Of a DNA stretch of 64,000 bases, positions 23,185 to 35,292 are shown one piece after another; positions within the stretch are counted from its first letter, which is position 1; each line of letters begins with the position of its first letter. The notes beneath the pieces were generated by a model. That model was not told the DNA's origin. It made no database searches and worked only from the letters and a program-made list of their open reading frames with translations. The DNA comes from Rhypophila decipiens. Taxonomy: Eukaryota; Ascomycota; Sordariomycetes; Sordariales; Naviculisporaceae. Location of the stretch: positions 145,654 to 209,653 of the forward strand of contig MU858099.1 of the NCBI GenBank assembly GCA_033297075.1, in the 5' to 3' direction. Made by a program: the position numbers and the translations under genes.

Positions 23185-25352
23185 ATGATGTGCCTCAAGG
23201 TTAGTCTATTCAAAGTAAGAGAAGCACCCAAGAAATTCCCAAGGCCTTGGACTGGACTTATCTAACTTGTGGAACGGGACAGATCGGGCCGCGGGAAGAG
23301 AAGAAGGAAAAGAAAAAGGCCAACTTCTTCCGGAGGAAAACGACGTTTCGATGGGGCACGCCCTCGGAACCGCAGTCAGCACTTCTGGCCCCATTCCTCC
23401 TCGGGTCCGGCTTCGGCATCACGAGCGCAAATAAACACTGGACCGCGTGTAGTGAGCCACTGAGACAGCAGATCGAACGCGTATATGATACCCTCCGCGG
23501 TGACGAAAAGACTCTCTCACGAGAGAAGTTTCACGCCTTCTTGACGATCATGCAGGGAATTGCTGCTCCTGAACCACTCCGGCTGGAAAAATACACCATC
23601 CAGGAGTTTCACTACTTGTGGAGCAAGAACGACACGGCGTGGCGGGCTGTACGGAAGCTTCGTGCCAACGAGAACGATTTGTCACACCCCATCAGCAATT
23701 ATTTCATCAGCAGCAGCCATAACACGTACCTAGAAGGCAACCAGCTCTCGGGCAAGAGTTCGGCCGAGGCATATCGAAAAGTTCTGAGGAATGGTTGTCG
23801 TTGTATCGAGATCGACGTATGGAACGGCTCTCCATCCCGTACGCCCTCCAGATCTCCAATGCCGGAGCATCGCCGCGCTATCTCGTCTGCGTCCATTGTC
23901 GAAACACTCGGAAGCATAAAACAAACGATAGCCGACCGGGCGAGCCGCCACAGCCGCGCTGCAAGTACTGGCCAACTGACACTGTCCCCCCGGCTGCCAG
24001 CCGAGCACTTGACGGCTGTAGAGTCTGAACGGAAATCCACAGATCACCCCGGAGACTCTAGTGACTCGTCCAACTCGCAGACTAGAGTTGAGCCCATTGT
24101 CCATCACCACAATACCATGACTACCACTGTTCCGTTCAGGGAAGTATGTCGTGCCATTGCCGAGAGCGCATTCGAGACGAACCCTCTACCTCTTATCGTC
24201 AGTCTCGAAGTCGGTGCAGATCGTGAGCAACAGGAGCTCATGGTAGATATAATGAAGGAAGAGTGGGGGGATCTTCTCCTAGACAAGCCGTTCGACCACG
24301 TCGACCCCCATAAACGGCAGCCTCTGCTCGAAGAACTGCAGCGCAAAATCCTGATCAAGGTGAAACGCCTGGATGACAGCACAGTCGACCCGGACAGACC
24401 TGAGACGGTAGACCGGGGACGGACTCTAGCGGTGAACTCCAAACCACCAATCTGCGAGAAGTTGGCCAAGCTAGCTATTTACACCCATAGCGAGCATTTC
24501 GAAGACCGGGATTCACTCTCGACACGCAGCCCGAGCCACATATTCAGCCTGAGTGAAGATCGGTTCACTAGCATGGTGCAGGCCAAGAAGGAGATATGCA
24601 ACCAAATCTTTCACCACAATCGAAACTTCTTTATGCGCATATATCCAAAGGGTATCCGAGTCGATAGCAGCAACCCGGACCCTTCGTTTCACTGGCGCCG
24701 AGGCGTGCAGATGGTGGCCATGAACTGGCAGAAGACTGACGAGGGCATGATGCTGAACGACGCCATGTTTGCCGATACCAATGGCTGGGTTCTCAAGCCA
24801 TGCGGCTACCTTACGGCCGACACCACCGACTACGAGACCACGCCGAAACGAACACTCAACCTCAGGATCACAATCATGGCCGCTCAATATCTCCCTCTGC
24901 CAGAGGAGAGCAGCAAGGACAGTGGCTTTTTTGGGCCCGAGAAGGGCTTCCGCCCGCATGTGAAGGTCGAGTTGCACGTCGAAAAGCAGCACAAGTCGGT
25001 CGATTACGAGCACGAGACACCTCCGAGAGTGGGGAACAACCCCGATTGGGGCAAGTCGGGTGTGTCGTTTGAGTTCTTCAATATCACCAACGTTATGGAA
25101 CAGCTCAGCTTCGTGAGGTGAGTCTCCCAATGAGTATATGATATGCCCAAGCCGATTGCTAAGTCCTGATATAGGTTCAAGGTTGAGGATACTAGCACCG
25201 CTTCCAACTTTCGTGATGATCTCAGTTGCTGGGCCTGTATCCGCTTGGATAGGCTGCAGCAGGGATACAGATGGGTCGAGTTGTATCATCCCGTCACTCG
25301 CCAGCTGACCAAAGGCCAGTTGTTTATTCGGGTTGACAAGGTGTCAAGGTGA
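23185..25352 (+). CDS. plc1: Phosphoinositide-specific phospholipase C (delta type)
   Basis: This enzyme cleaves PIP2 to diacylglycerol and IP3 at membranes in Ca2+ signalling. The main exon is 23283-25117, joined across a 57-bp intron to 25175-25352 (junction SFV|R|FKVED). No in-frame ATG opens the main exon. I place the start at 23185 in a 15-nt first exon (MMCLK) spliced at GTTAGT to the CAG ending at 23282. A donor GTAAGA at 23215 would give 30 nt, also in phase. The product is then 675 aa. The order is EF-hand-like helices; X domain with SSSHNTYLEGNQL (catalytic His151) and HHNTMTTTVPF (His281); a Ser-rich linker; Y domain (IYPKGIRVDSSN, GVQMVAMNWQ, MLNDAMFADTNGW); and a C2 domain starting RTLNLRITIMAAQYLP. 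No PH domain is visible. The catalytic identity is firm; the first exon is tentative. Confidence 0.88.
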
Positions 25353-25906
25353 GGATGCCAGACGGCTCCATGCGTATTTTTGGTTTGGATTTTTGGATAC
25401 CTTTTTTCTTTTCGCTTCTTATCTTGTTTGTTTAGATATCTCAGTTCACATTCTTGCATATTCCGTTGGCAAGCGGGGCGTTATCTGGATGGATGGACTA
25501 AGCATATACCTTGCCTTCTTGGTTGCAACTGGGATCAAGGGAAGCGAGCGTTTGTTTTTTCTTTATATACCAATATTTACTTGTCTTTGGTTGACCGTTT
25601 ATGGTTATCACTTTCTTGTCAGTCATTTCTCATCGACATTGGGTCTTGCCCAACCATTGTTGGCCTTTCCCAAGGGCAGATTGCTCGCTTTCTTACTTGT
25701 AAGGTAGGATAGGACCACGGCGGAGGTGTTGGGTTGGGATCCAGGTTCAGATGGAAGTCAGTCCTCGAGTCGTTGGTGGGGGAGGGTTGGGATTCCATCC
25801 CAAGTTGTCGCCATTCTTTATCGAGCACAGGCAACCATCCAATCTTGCTATATAGGCAACCCAATCAGGCTTTTCCGCAACGTTGAATTACCGGCCAGTA
25901 ATTCCA
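25353..25906. other. Intergenic between phospholipase C and the tRNA-like gene
   Basis: About 550 bp with the 3' region of the PLC gene. No gene is seen. Confidence 0.5.
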
Positions 25907-25991
25907 GTCTAGTTGGTGTAGTGGTAGCATGTCGGTCACGGTAGCAGCCATGGGTGACTGAGTTGGATGGGTTCGATTCCCATACTGGGCG
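25907..25991 (+). tRNA. tRNA-like gene, anticodon loop interrupted or abnormal
   Basis: The A box TGGTGTAGTGG and B box GGTTCGATTCC are intact and a run of nine T follows at 25998-26006, as expected for Pol III termination. The acceptor stem is 25907-25913 with 25984-25990 (two G-T wobbles), the D stem has four pairs, the T stem ATGGG/CCCAT is perfect, and the variable loop is 5 nt. The anticodon stem is 25932-25936 with 25957-25961. Twenty bases (25937-25956) lie between its arms, which suggests an intron of about 13 nt. Position 33, normally T, reads A on this alignment. If the intron follows position 37 the anticodon would be CGG (Pro), but this is not secure. It may be a pseudogene. Confidence 0.6.
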
Positions 25992-25997
25992 CCCCCC

Positions 25998-26006
25998 TTT
26001 TTTTTT
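25998..26006 (+). terminator. Pol III poly-T terminator
   Basis: Nine consecutive T residues begin 7 nt after the discriminator base of the tRNA-like gene, the standard Pol III stop. Confidence 0.75.
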
Positions 26007-27252
26007 GTCGCTTTTTCGCTTTTTTTAATTGGGTCAGCTTTTGATGTGCTGTAGTTTAAAGATTGTAGATGGACTGGAGAATCTTTTTAATCTTTCGTCT
26101 TTTTCGCTCACTTTGTTCGCCTCGATTCTTGTTGTCGTGATCGGCCTGTGTTCTCAGCACTTGTCGCAATGGTTCAGTCCAACCTCAGAGCTCACCTTTA
26201 ACTCGCCTTCTCACTCTTTGAAGGCCTCCTTCCCCGATGGAGAAATCGGCCCTGAGGAACTGCATCGAAGGACACATCCCAAGATTGCCTGACGGGGAGG
26301 ACGGGGTTCGGATCTGAGCTTCCCCAACCCTCCCCGGCATTGTATTGGACAGGATAGATCTAGATTGGCGAATAACGATCGGGCCGGGGATGGAGGGTCG
26401 AAGGACTGGGGTCGTTATTGGCTACAGACAGCTCACCATATGCAACAGCAAGGTGAAAGACGGCCAAAGTCCCTCACATTCCTATCACCCTGAGAGTGTT
26501 GAAGCCAAAAGCAACGGTGATACGAAGAAGGCGAACCATCTCGGAAGAACGGCAACTCCAAGAGCCTGGCCTGGTGATAGAAACGGGACAGGGGACAGAT
26601 AGTGTTTGCCTAACTGGCAGTCTCGCAGCTTCACGGGCAGGGAAGGCCCCTCCACCCTGGGTTGCTGAACGGTCACACCGTGTTGAGTCTTTGTCGAGAT
26701 GTCAGAACTCAGGTGTGGGTGTGTTGAGACATGTCCACACGGAGCTACATAATTATGCGACCGGCTGCGGCAGCTCCTCATCTGCTGACGGTGGTGATTG
26801 GATGGTTTACCTAGGTGCCTCGTTGCTTGACGAAAGGTGTCTTCCTTGGGCCATTCTCTTTGGCTTCTATCCTGTCTGACAAGCCGGGTCTTTGGGGGCC
26901 TGTCTGTCTCCTTGACTCTTTTGTCGAGTGTCGAACACCACGCCGCCCATTCGTCAACGCCCCCCTAGCCGTACACCGAACCCAGAAAGACATGTCGAAC
27001 AGGGAGGTCCAATATTGGTACCATGCTATTCGTGCCTTGCCATACAGTAAGAGAGCGTGGATGCCCTAGCCTGTCTGTCTGCGTTGTCTACTTTTTGCAT
27101 GTCTTGTAAAGTATAAATACCCGCCCCCCCTTCACTAACTCCGGAAACATTGACGGACTTGGACTTCATCGTCATGTACAAACAAGTCTTCTCATCTGAT
27201 AGTCTCAACTCACACTCGAGCAGCAGCTCCACGAAAGGCAAGAGGTTTTCCA
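26007..27252. other. Intergenic, no supported gene
   Basis: About 1.2 kb without a convincing ORF. The segment just upstream of 27253 has a TATAAATA-like sequence near 27112 and is the likely promoter of the small Cys-containing protein gene. Confidence 0.45.
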
Positions 27253-27600
27253 ATGTCGAACAACAACAGGACCATTGTCTACCGCTGTCGGAACTATATC
27301 ACACATGTCTGCCCCGAAGTGGTCTGGGCAGCTGGGCATACCTGCAAGAAGTGTATCGTACGTCACCTATCAACCTACTCATCTACCTATATATCCGAGC
27401 CCCTCCTAAAACTTGACCTCGTGTCTCTCGTGATCTAGGAAGCTGGATACTACCCCAAAGACGAAGGGCCATACAAAGGGGAGTGGCCACCGAAACGACA
27501 TAGCGAGCCAGATGTGAACGAGCAGAGGGAGAAAGAAGGTGGTCCGGCCTCGAGGAACAAGAACGACAACGATGGCGGAAACCACGGGAGCAAGAAATAG
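27253..27600 (+). CDS. Small Cys-containing protein, 88 aa, putative zinc knuckle
   Basis: Two exons, 27253-27357 and 27439-27600, flank an 81-bp intron (GTACGT ... ATCTAG), joined in phase 0 to give KKCI|EAGYYPKDEG. The first half carries four cysteines, C12, C20, C31 and C34, as C-x7-C-x10-C-x2-C, with His18 and His29 nearby. This spacing could bind one zinc ion. The second half is hydrophilic, rich in Lys, Glu, Asn and Gly, and looks disordered. There is no signal peptide, so a secreted effector role is unlikely. The family is not recognised. The call rests on clean splice sites, exact phase and the ordered Cys pattern, so it is moderately supported. Confidence 0.6.
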
Positions 27601-29719
27601 GAGAAAGAAATATTTGACAAAAAATTCAAGTTACAACAGGATGTCTCTTCTTACTTTCTGGGTTATTGTTACATCTCGGGACTGGACTAATGGTTCCAGA
27701 GTTTTCTTTCTATTCCCAATGTCTCGCCCGCGTCTTGACACCACGTTGAGACCATGTTTCGTGGCGCGGAAAGGGGGGGACGGTTACGGGATGGTGTTTC
27801 CGGATTTCGACAAAGCAGTGATACGACATATATGTCTTATATGATGATCAAATAAAACTTCTGCTTTGGGCGTTAATACAACCTTTGTGATCCCGTTCAA
27901 GCTTCTTTTTCTTTGGCCTCTCTCTTCCTACTTGGGAATTTCTTCTGGGCGTACAGTAAAGTCCGAGATACGACAAGGATGGGAAGACAGTCCGTTCCCA
28001 AGAGTTGCAGTCGCACCACGTCTGTCCCGAAACTCATATTGGTAACCAGCCACTTACTTTCTCTATAAAATGTGGGGGGACGCAAAATCCTCGCGGCTCT
28101 GGGATGTTGCGAGAACACTAGCCGATGGGAGCTGGAGAAGAGAGTAAACACAAGCATAATTATATCCCGAAGCATATAATAATATACCTTGACTACACGG
28201 ACCAGGCTCGGGATATATATCTCTACCCCCCCTGATCCGAGCCTTTCCTTTCGTTTGTTTTTTTCCAATACCCCAAAATAAGAAGAAGAAGAATCCAGGG
28301 CATGTAAGCATCGTTGCTTGTGCAACCTGGGACAGCATATTTCGAACGTTCGAAACGCCACTCGGCAGCTTCTGCGTGGCATCAAGCGAGGCAGGTTTGG
28401 GAAGGGATCCTTGAACATGGAGGTCAGGATTCATCGTCGGAAGTGGGAAGTGGGACGGACAACGGGGGATCTCTATGGCATTCTTACTTTTCGCTTTCTC
28501 TCTCTCAAGCCATAAGCCCAAACGGGGAAGAATATCCAGTTTAATGGTTCCCTGTTTGAGAGCTTAGTCATTGTGGGCGATGCCGGCGCCGGGACATGCT
28601 CGCAGACGGCTCTCGATAATGAATAAATAACATGAACAAGTTTTAAACACACGTGCCGTGAGTCACCTTTCAACAAGGCTTACGAATATCCATGACAAAA
28701 GACGATATATCATACCATCATCTCATCTACAACACACGACTCATGTCGATACGGTAGGCGGTAGGTGGTTGGGAAGATATCGGCCCTCTTCCTCTTAATG
28801 TCCCTCCCCCCCCCCCGCCCCCCCTTTCCGAGCTTCCGTTGACCAGATTCGTAAACACCACGCAAGTGACGCAACGATCAAAGTAATATACACCCGCTCA
28901 GGCTAATAACATGAAATTACCACGACATGCCACATAAAACCGCAACCCACAAAAATTCTCTGACTTTTAAGAGTAATTCCTGCGCAGAGGCGAAGATCGC
29001 TTTGATTACTGTCCTTGGATAGATCTGTTTTGCGCGTCACATTTGCTGAGCTATGGTACCTACGTTGGGTATCCCGAAGAGGACTGCCGTGAAATGCTCC
29101 GATGTGGATATTATTAGTAGGTATTTACTCCGTACTGCTGTCAGTTTCAGTGTTTCGAATGTTGAACTGGTGATGGAGGACTTCTTCTCAGGCCGCGTGT
29201 TGATACCGAAATAGACAAAGCATAATGGAGGCGTCAAACACTACACAGTGGCTTGAACGAGTTTCATGCAAAGTTGAAATTGAAATAGGAGGAGAGATAA
29301 TTACGCAGTATAAAGGTTTCAAAACCGAAGCTGGAACCATACCCACGGGATGGGGGCCGAGCATCAAATCGGTCCTCCGATACGCCCTGAATTACAGCAA
29401 GTTTGGGTCGCTGGAGGGCTGGATCGACACCGGCCCCACATGTCCGATCTTCCCTTGCCTCTTTCCGCAACCCACTGGATCTCCCCTCCTTCTGGGGGTT
29501 ACCTACCTAGGTCAGTGTAGGGAACAGTACCTGCCTGCCTCCGGATGGTGATGCTTGCCCCATGAAACCCCGTATGTCAAAGCTGTCAAACTGTCAACTT
29601 TTGGAGAGGTCGGGGACCCCCTTAGCCTAGCTCCCGGCCGCTGAACTGGAGCAGCAACAACTCCATCGGCCCCAAGAACGGACAATCTCCACAACGCGGC
29701 GCCGCTGCCGCTGGCAACC
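27601..29719. other. 2.1-kb intergenic region
   Basis: The region contains a C-rich homopolymer stretch (28806-28824: 11 C, one G, 7 C). ORFs such as 27897-28418 on the minus strand and 29225-29551 on the plus strand lack recognisable motifs. The distal part should hold the promoter of the zinc-finger factor. Confidence 0.45.
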
Positions 29720-32700
29720 ATGACGGAGCAGAATGGAATTGACATCTTGTGCGATGCCGCCGGTTCGGATCTGCTGCTGTCCTCTTTATTCTCCCGAGGA
29801 CCAAGACCGGAGGGTGGTCAGCAGCCACTTCACGCCGAGGAACAAGCGCGGGTGAAAAGAGCAAAGACAGACGCGACCTCATCGTCGGTCGCTGGTGGCT
29901 CTGTCAACGGCAATAGCGTCAGCAGCGAGACTGTTATTAGCGGTGCTGCTGGCTCTAATCAACATGTTTGCCATCTGTGCAAGAAGGTTTACGAGCGCGC
30001 CGACCACCTCACCCGCCATATGAGGTCCCATGAAAACGCGAGGCAGTACCAATGCTCACGCTGTCAAAAGAGATTCAATCGAGCGTAAGTTTTTGCTACT
30101 TGGGATGTTTCATTGTTTTTTGGGCTGCACCTCTCCTCCTCTCCCCCTCCCCCTCCCCCACCGTGCCGCCGTATATCGCCAGACATGTTGGCTGACAAAG
30201 TTGTTCCCTTAGCGATTTGCTCACACGTCATGAGACCACACATGACAGAGATACCAATGGCAAGGGCCGGGTTATCATCCGCCTGCGCGACCGCGCAGCT
30301 GAAGCTTGTTTGAACTGCGCTGCATCCAAAGCCAAGTGTGACGATCAAAAGCCCTGTTCGCGTTGCAGGAATAAGGGGCTGCCTTGTGAGACGACGCCCA
30401 AGAGGACGTTGCAGGATAGACAACCATCAATTGGTAATTGCTCTCCTTTTGATATAGATACTGCTACGCTCCATGCTAACTTCAGCTGGCGGATCAAAAG
30501 TCAACCCGACACCATCACCATCTTTCAAAGACGCCACCGGGGCCACTCCTGATATGCGGTCAGGCTCGTATGCAATGCCAAACAGTTATGAGTTCGCTCA
30601 CGAGTCTCACTCTGCTTCGAAATCCGCCTCTCACGCCGGTGTTGCCATCACCAACCAAAACGATGTCATGCTTCACCAGTCCATGATGGACGGAATCCCA
30701 AACGAGCTGATCTACTTCAATGGCGTGCACAATTTCTTCCCGGACGTGGATTTCACATCGTGGGATCTGAACTTTGAGGGCTTCCCGGTGCCGCCATTCG
30801 ACTCCTCTCACGGAACAAGCCCTCATTCTTCAGTCAACACAGCCACCAAGTCGGCGAACAGGGCTTACAAGGATAGTGCCCGGCGTCACGCTGCCTTCAA
30901 AAAGTCACCATGGCTGTGGGAGCCCGATCAAACCGACTATGTTCGTCGAGATACCGAGGGCTTACAACTCAACGAAGATGCATTCTCTCACTCGCTTCCG
31001 CTGGAACGATCGCTGGGACGGCCGACCAATAAACTGAAGCTGACGACAGCAACGAGGGACCGCTTGTTTGCCATCGTGCTATCAACCATCAAGGATCCAA
31101 TCCGCGTGCCATCGTTTCCATCTCTAGACCTTCTCAACTACCTGCTGCACATTCACTTCCTCAACGACGAATACCAGTATGACAGCTGGATACATTCTGC
31201 TTCTTTCTCTCCGGATGAAGCGTTGCCCGAGAAGCTGGCCGCCATAATAGCCCACGGTGCTTCCTTTATATCTGTCCCGTCGGTGTGGCAGTTTGGACTT
31301 GCTTTGCAAGAGATTGTGAGACAACGTATTGGGATGCTGGTGAGTTGCTTGCTTGTTCCTGATGTCAGCAAGAGCCTGACATTTGTTCCAGTTTGAAGCC
31401 GATAACTCAAATACACGTCGTCTCGAATGCCTTCAGGCTTATCTGCAAAACCTTGATGTCGGAATATGGAGCGGGTTTAAACGAAAGACGGAGCTGGCTG
31501 AGAGCTTTTTACAACCGCTAGTTACTGTAAGTCTCTCCTGGAGTCCACTTATCCAGTCTTTTCTTTTCTTTCTTTTTGCGACACCTCGGCCTAACGCATG
31601 GTCATGGCATAGATACTGCGTCGATTGGGTGTCCTCATTGCGCCTCCCGACTCTCCTTCTACAATACCCTTGGCCTCGGACTCGCCGGAGGCTCTTGAAG
31701 CAAAGTGGCATCAGTTTATTCTCAGGGAGTCCTACAAAAGGTGAGACCTGGATTCCGATTTTCTTTTCTTGTAAAGAGGATCTAACAAGCAGATGTAGGC
31801 TGGTCCTCCATGCCTTCTTCCATGACGTGCAGACTTCGATAAGCTTGCAGAAGAACGTCCTCCTCTCCTTCACCGAGCTGTCATTTTGCTTGCCAGCATC
31901 TCGAGATCTCTGGAAGTCGCCTTCGCCCCAGGCATGGCGTGACAACTACCTCGCGAAGCAACACGTCGTACCAATAGACCGAGCCGTCCCTCGATTAACC
32001 GATGCGATGCACCGTCTTGACCTTCTCGACAGCTACTCTGAGGTGATCGACCTGGATCTCTGCCACATGGCCATCCTTCACGGCTTCTGGGGACAAATCG
32101 CCGCCTATCGCGAGGGCATCAAGTTTTATTGCCACCACGACAGCGGCATGGATGGCGGCATGAATCTGGGCAACAGCCAGAGAGACTCTGCTCGAAGGCA
32201 CCTCCTTAGATCACAGCACCAAGAGCTGTACCGTGATTTGAGCGAGTTCTCCACGGTTATTTACACGACGCGCAAGCCACCAGCAGCAAACCTGGCCATC
32301 ATCGCCGAGCTGCTCATGATGATCCTCCATGTCTCTCTCGATGATCTTCAAAAGTTTGCCGGAAAGGCCGGAGAAGAGGAGGCAAGGCGTGCCGCGGTAG
32401 CTTTTGAAGAAGACTGGGCACACACGGCGGATGCTCGGTACGCTGTATGGCATGCAGGACAGGTTCTCTACAACGCGAGAAGACTCCCACCTACCTCACT
32501 AAAGGGCTTCTATGCCATGGCGGTATATTTCGCGACCTTGACGCTCTGGATGTACGGCCTGCTGGCTTGTTCACGGTCTGGCCATTCATTTGGTGACCAC
32601 CACCAGCAACAGCAACAACAACAACAACATCCGTTCCACCACCGGGGATCGTTCATGTCGGATCACGGGCAAGTTGATCCATCGTCTGCAACACCAATGT

Positions 32701-33086
32701 CGTTATCTTCTCCTTCTGCGTTATCGCTTGTTGTTTTGGATGGTGAGGAGACGAGGGATACTAGGGCGTTTTTACAGTTGAACAGGGGCATACCTGGGCT
32801 CACGGTTACGAGGGATATACAACAACAACAACAACAACAACAACACCAGCACCAGCAACATGGACAAAATCAGCATCACGAGGCTAATGGTCGGGTGGGA
32901 GTTGAAGCGTTGAGTAACCCCGGCATGGCGCTTGCTGTGGGGAGGAACTTGTTTCGGGATAATTTTCCGGTCAGCAGCGAGCCTTTGCCGCCTTTGGTTG
33001 AGAGCCTGGTGAATCTTTTGAGGGATCTGGGGAGTGGGCCCGCGGGGAGGGCTTCTAGGGCCCAGAGTGAGAGTTCTCAGGGGTGA
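29720..33086 (+). CDS. Transcription factor with two C2H2 fingers plus Zn2Cys6 and a fungal_trans-like region
   Basis: Six exons (29720-30084, 30213-30433, 30486-31339, 31392-31526, 31613-31740, 31799-33086) encode 996 aa with exact phase. Finger 1 uses C84, C87, H100 and H104. Finger 2 uses C112, C115, H128 and H132 and is split by intron 1 inside FNRADLL. A Zn2Cys6 cluster follows immediately: C154, C157, C164, C170, C173 and C180 (CX2CX6CX5CX2CX6C). The middle region (for example PSFPSLDLLNYLLHIHFLN) resembles the fungal_trans regulatory domain found in other C2H2/Zn2Cys6 hybrids. Two Gln/His-rich tracts, encoded by CAA/CAG repeats near 32605-32640 and 32819-32880, lie in the C-terminal part. 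It is a nuclear DNA-binding regulator; targets cannot be inferred, and no metabolic cluster surrounds it. Confidence 0.9.
32605..32880 (+). repeat. Two CAA/CAG repeat tracts encoding poly-Gln
   Basis: Two imperfect CAA/CAG tracts in the last exon of the transcription factor gene encode Gln-rich, His-flanked segments. Such tracts vary in length between isolates. Confidence 0.75.
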
Positions 33087-35292
33087 GGGAGGGCAGTTTC
33101 TTTCGGCGGGTTAGGGCGGGTATATTTTGGAACGCCGGAGCGTGGATATCATGTCCTGTTTTGTATGAATTTGACGCATTCTTTATGGTATCGTCTCGGA
33201 TGTGTCACGATTTCGGCTTACTTCCTACCCCTTCCTCGTCTATTAATTACTTTTCTTCTTTGCTATATTTAGGGTTTTACGGTTTACTTGTCGAATCTCT
33301 CATGAGTGGTGGCACGTTTAGGCTTGTGTGTCTGGCGTTCAAAATGGGAGGGATTATTTGTTTCTCATGGGGAGGTGTTCCGTTCGACCCTGGGTAGAAA
33401 ATCCCAGGTAATCGCTAAGTTCGGGCTTTGATGGTGATGGGTGGGCCTTGTATCCGTACTTTGAAGGTATTTTGTCAGATCTGACGACAAATTAATGTAA
33501 GTTCATCGTGGGAGAAATGTTGATGTGAACACTTGTTGGTATTTCTCAATATTTCTGGTAATAATTACAAGTGTTGATGTTCATTGAAGGGGAAGGATGT
33601 TCGGCCCCCCTTCAATCCACCGACTGCCGGCCCGATCTCACTCCGGCCGGCAGCCGACAGCTCCACCCCCACCCGCCGCCCCACAAACTGGCAACCTTAC
33701 ATAATCGGCACCAAATATTTAACGTCAAACTTTTCACAGCACTGCAAAATTTCTTGCATCACACATTCCCTCACAACAACACAACCTGCCAGACTGAACC
33801 AGCAACAACGATGCAGCCGCTGCGATGACCACGACCATGAGATGATGGCGTCTTTTACTGATGACTTGACGAGTTCAATCTGACATGGGCATGCATCCTC
33901 TCGAGTGGTCAACCTGGAGTTGGACAGTCGGCTCTGGTGCACCTCTGGGATCTCTGACCCAGCTCTTGGGCATGGTCCGGCACGCGTTGCGACTGCGGTA
34001 GTTGGACTTCAGTCTGGCTGGCTGGCTGTCTGATGGGAATGGCAAACCCGTCCTTCTCCCATCTACTTGGGATGGCTGCATGCAACAAAACCAAACATGG
34101 ACAATATAAACAAAATGGTATGTACACTCTTTCTTCAAACCTTTTTCATTCTTGGCACCAACCAACCCACAAAACCAACATGATGAGAGTAATTTGCGAT
34201 TGATACCGATTCGGTGGGCCACTTTCGCCGGTGGCCTATACCGGTTGGACAAATGATAGTCAATTCTTACATATTCTGATTCTTCCTCCTACCCTTTCTT
34301 CCTATATTTTCACAGACTGCCAGATCAAGTTATTGAGACTTTCAACTAACTTTGACAAGAGATTACAGTAACTGTCTGTCATGGCTCTGCTAGCTAGCCA
34401 TCCGTAGTGATACCTGGATAGAAAATTAAATCTGAATAAAAATTTTGAACTCGCTCTTTACAATACTGTGATTGTGACATAGCTCTGTGAACCCACTCCC
34501 ACTTTCACCCTCCATTAATCTCATTTCTACCATGACCGCGACTTCTTACCCATTGTGAATGTCTTGTTTGATGACAGCCTGCCTTGTAGGTAATGCGTCT
34601 GAGTCTCGGTGTCCCACGGTAAAGGAAATTGACCAACTGCTGCGTGCCTGCAGACAAACATCAGCCTCATCCCGTGGGTCATAAGTTACTGAGTGAGAGT
34701 GAGAGCGGTGGCAGCCCATCGCTCCAGGTTTTTATTTCATTCCGTCGGGCAATAAGATGACGCCTACATATATAACTCTGGTTGAGGGTTGAGTGTCTTG
34801 CCATCAGCCCCGATGATCATCAAGCTGACAAGCTCATCTTTCAACATGCTGGGAGACAACGAGAGTCGATGAGTTTGTAAAGATCAATGATGGACAATCA
34901 ATAAAAACGTGGGGCCAAGTTGCGGACGACCACCCTCCCACGGACTGACTGCCTTCTCTCCGGAAGCGCATATAGAAATGGTGTGTAAAAGATGTCTGGT
35001 TTAAACTATCAGTGGGGAGCACATATAAGAGTTTGACTGTGCAGTTCTCTGCCGTCTATTAAACATGCTGTCTTCTTTGGCTATATAAATAGAAACACAA
35101 ACTTCCTTCGAGCCCCATTGCTCCGAGTGTATCTATAATCGCCAATCCCAAATCATACAGTAAAGTTGTCCGCCTGTTCTATACATATTTTGCATTCCAG
35201 CGAACGTGATCAACACTTGAAATGGGTAGGAAGTGTCCACAAAAGCATAACTGCCCCAAAACCAGGATACGGATGTGAGATGTTGCCGTTAA
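33087..35292. other. 2.2-kb intergenic region between convergent genes
   Basis: The stops of the transcription factor gene and the CFEM gene face each other across this stretch. Several AT-rich segments are present and no ORF with protein-like features is seen. Confidence 0.45.

Noticed and set aside
24513..25289. 258-aa minus-strand ORF opposite phospholipase C
   Set aside because: It overlaps the PLC Y and C2 domains and crosses their intron; the plus-strand protein is clearly the real product.
27897..28418. 173-aa minus-strand ORF
   Set aside because: The composition changes abruptly along its length (aromatic-rich and basic blocks) and no domain or homologous motif is visible.
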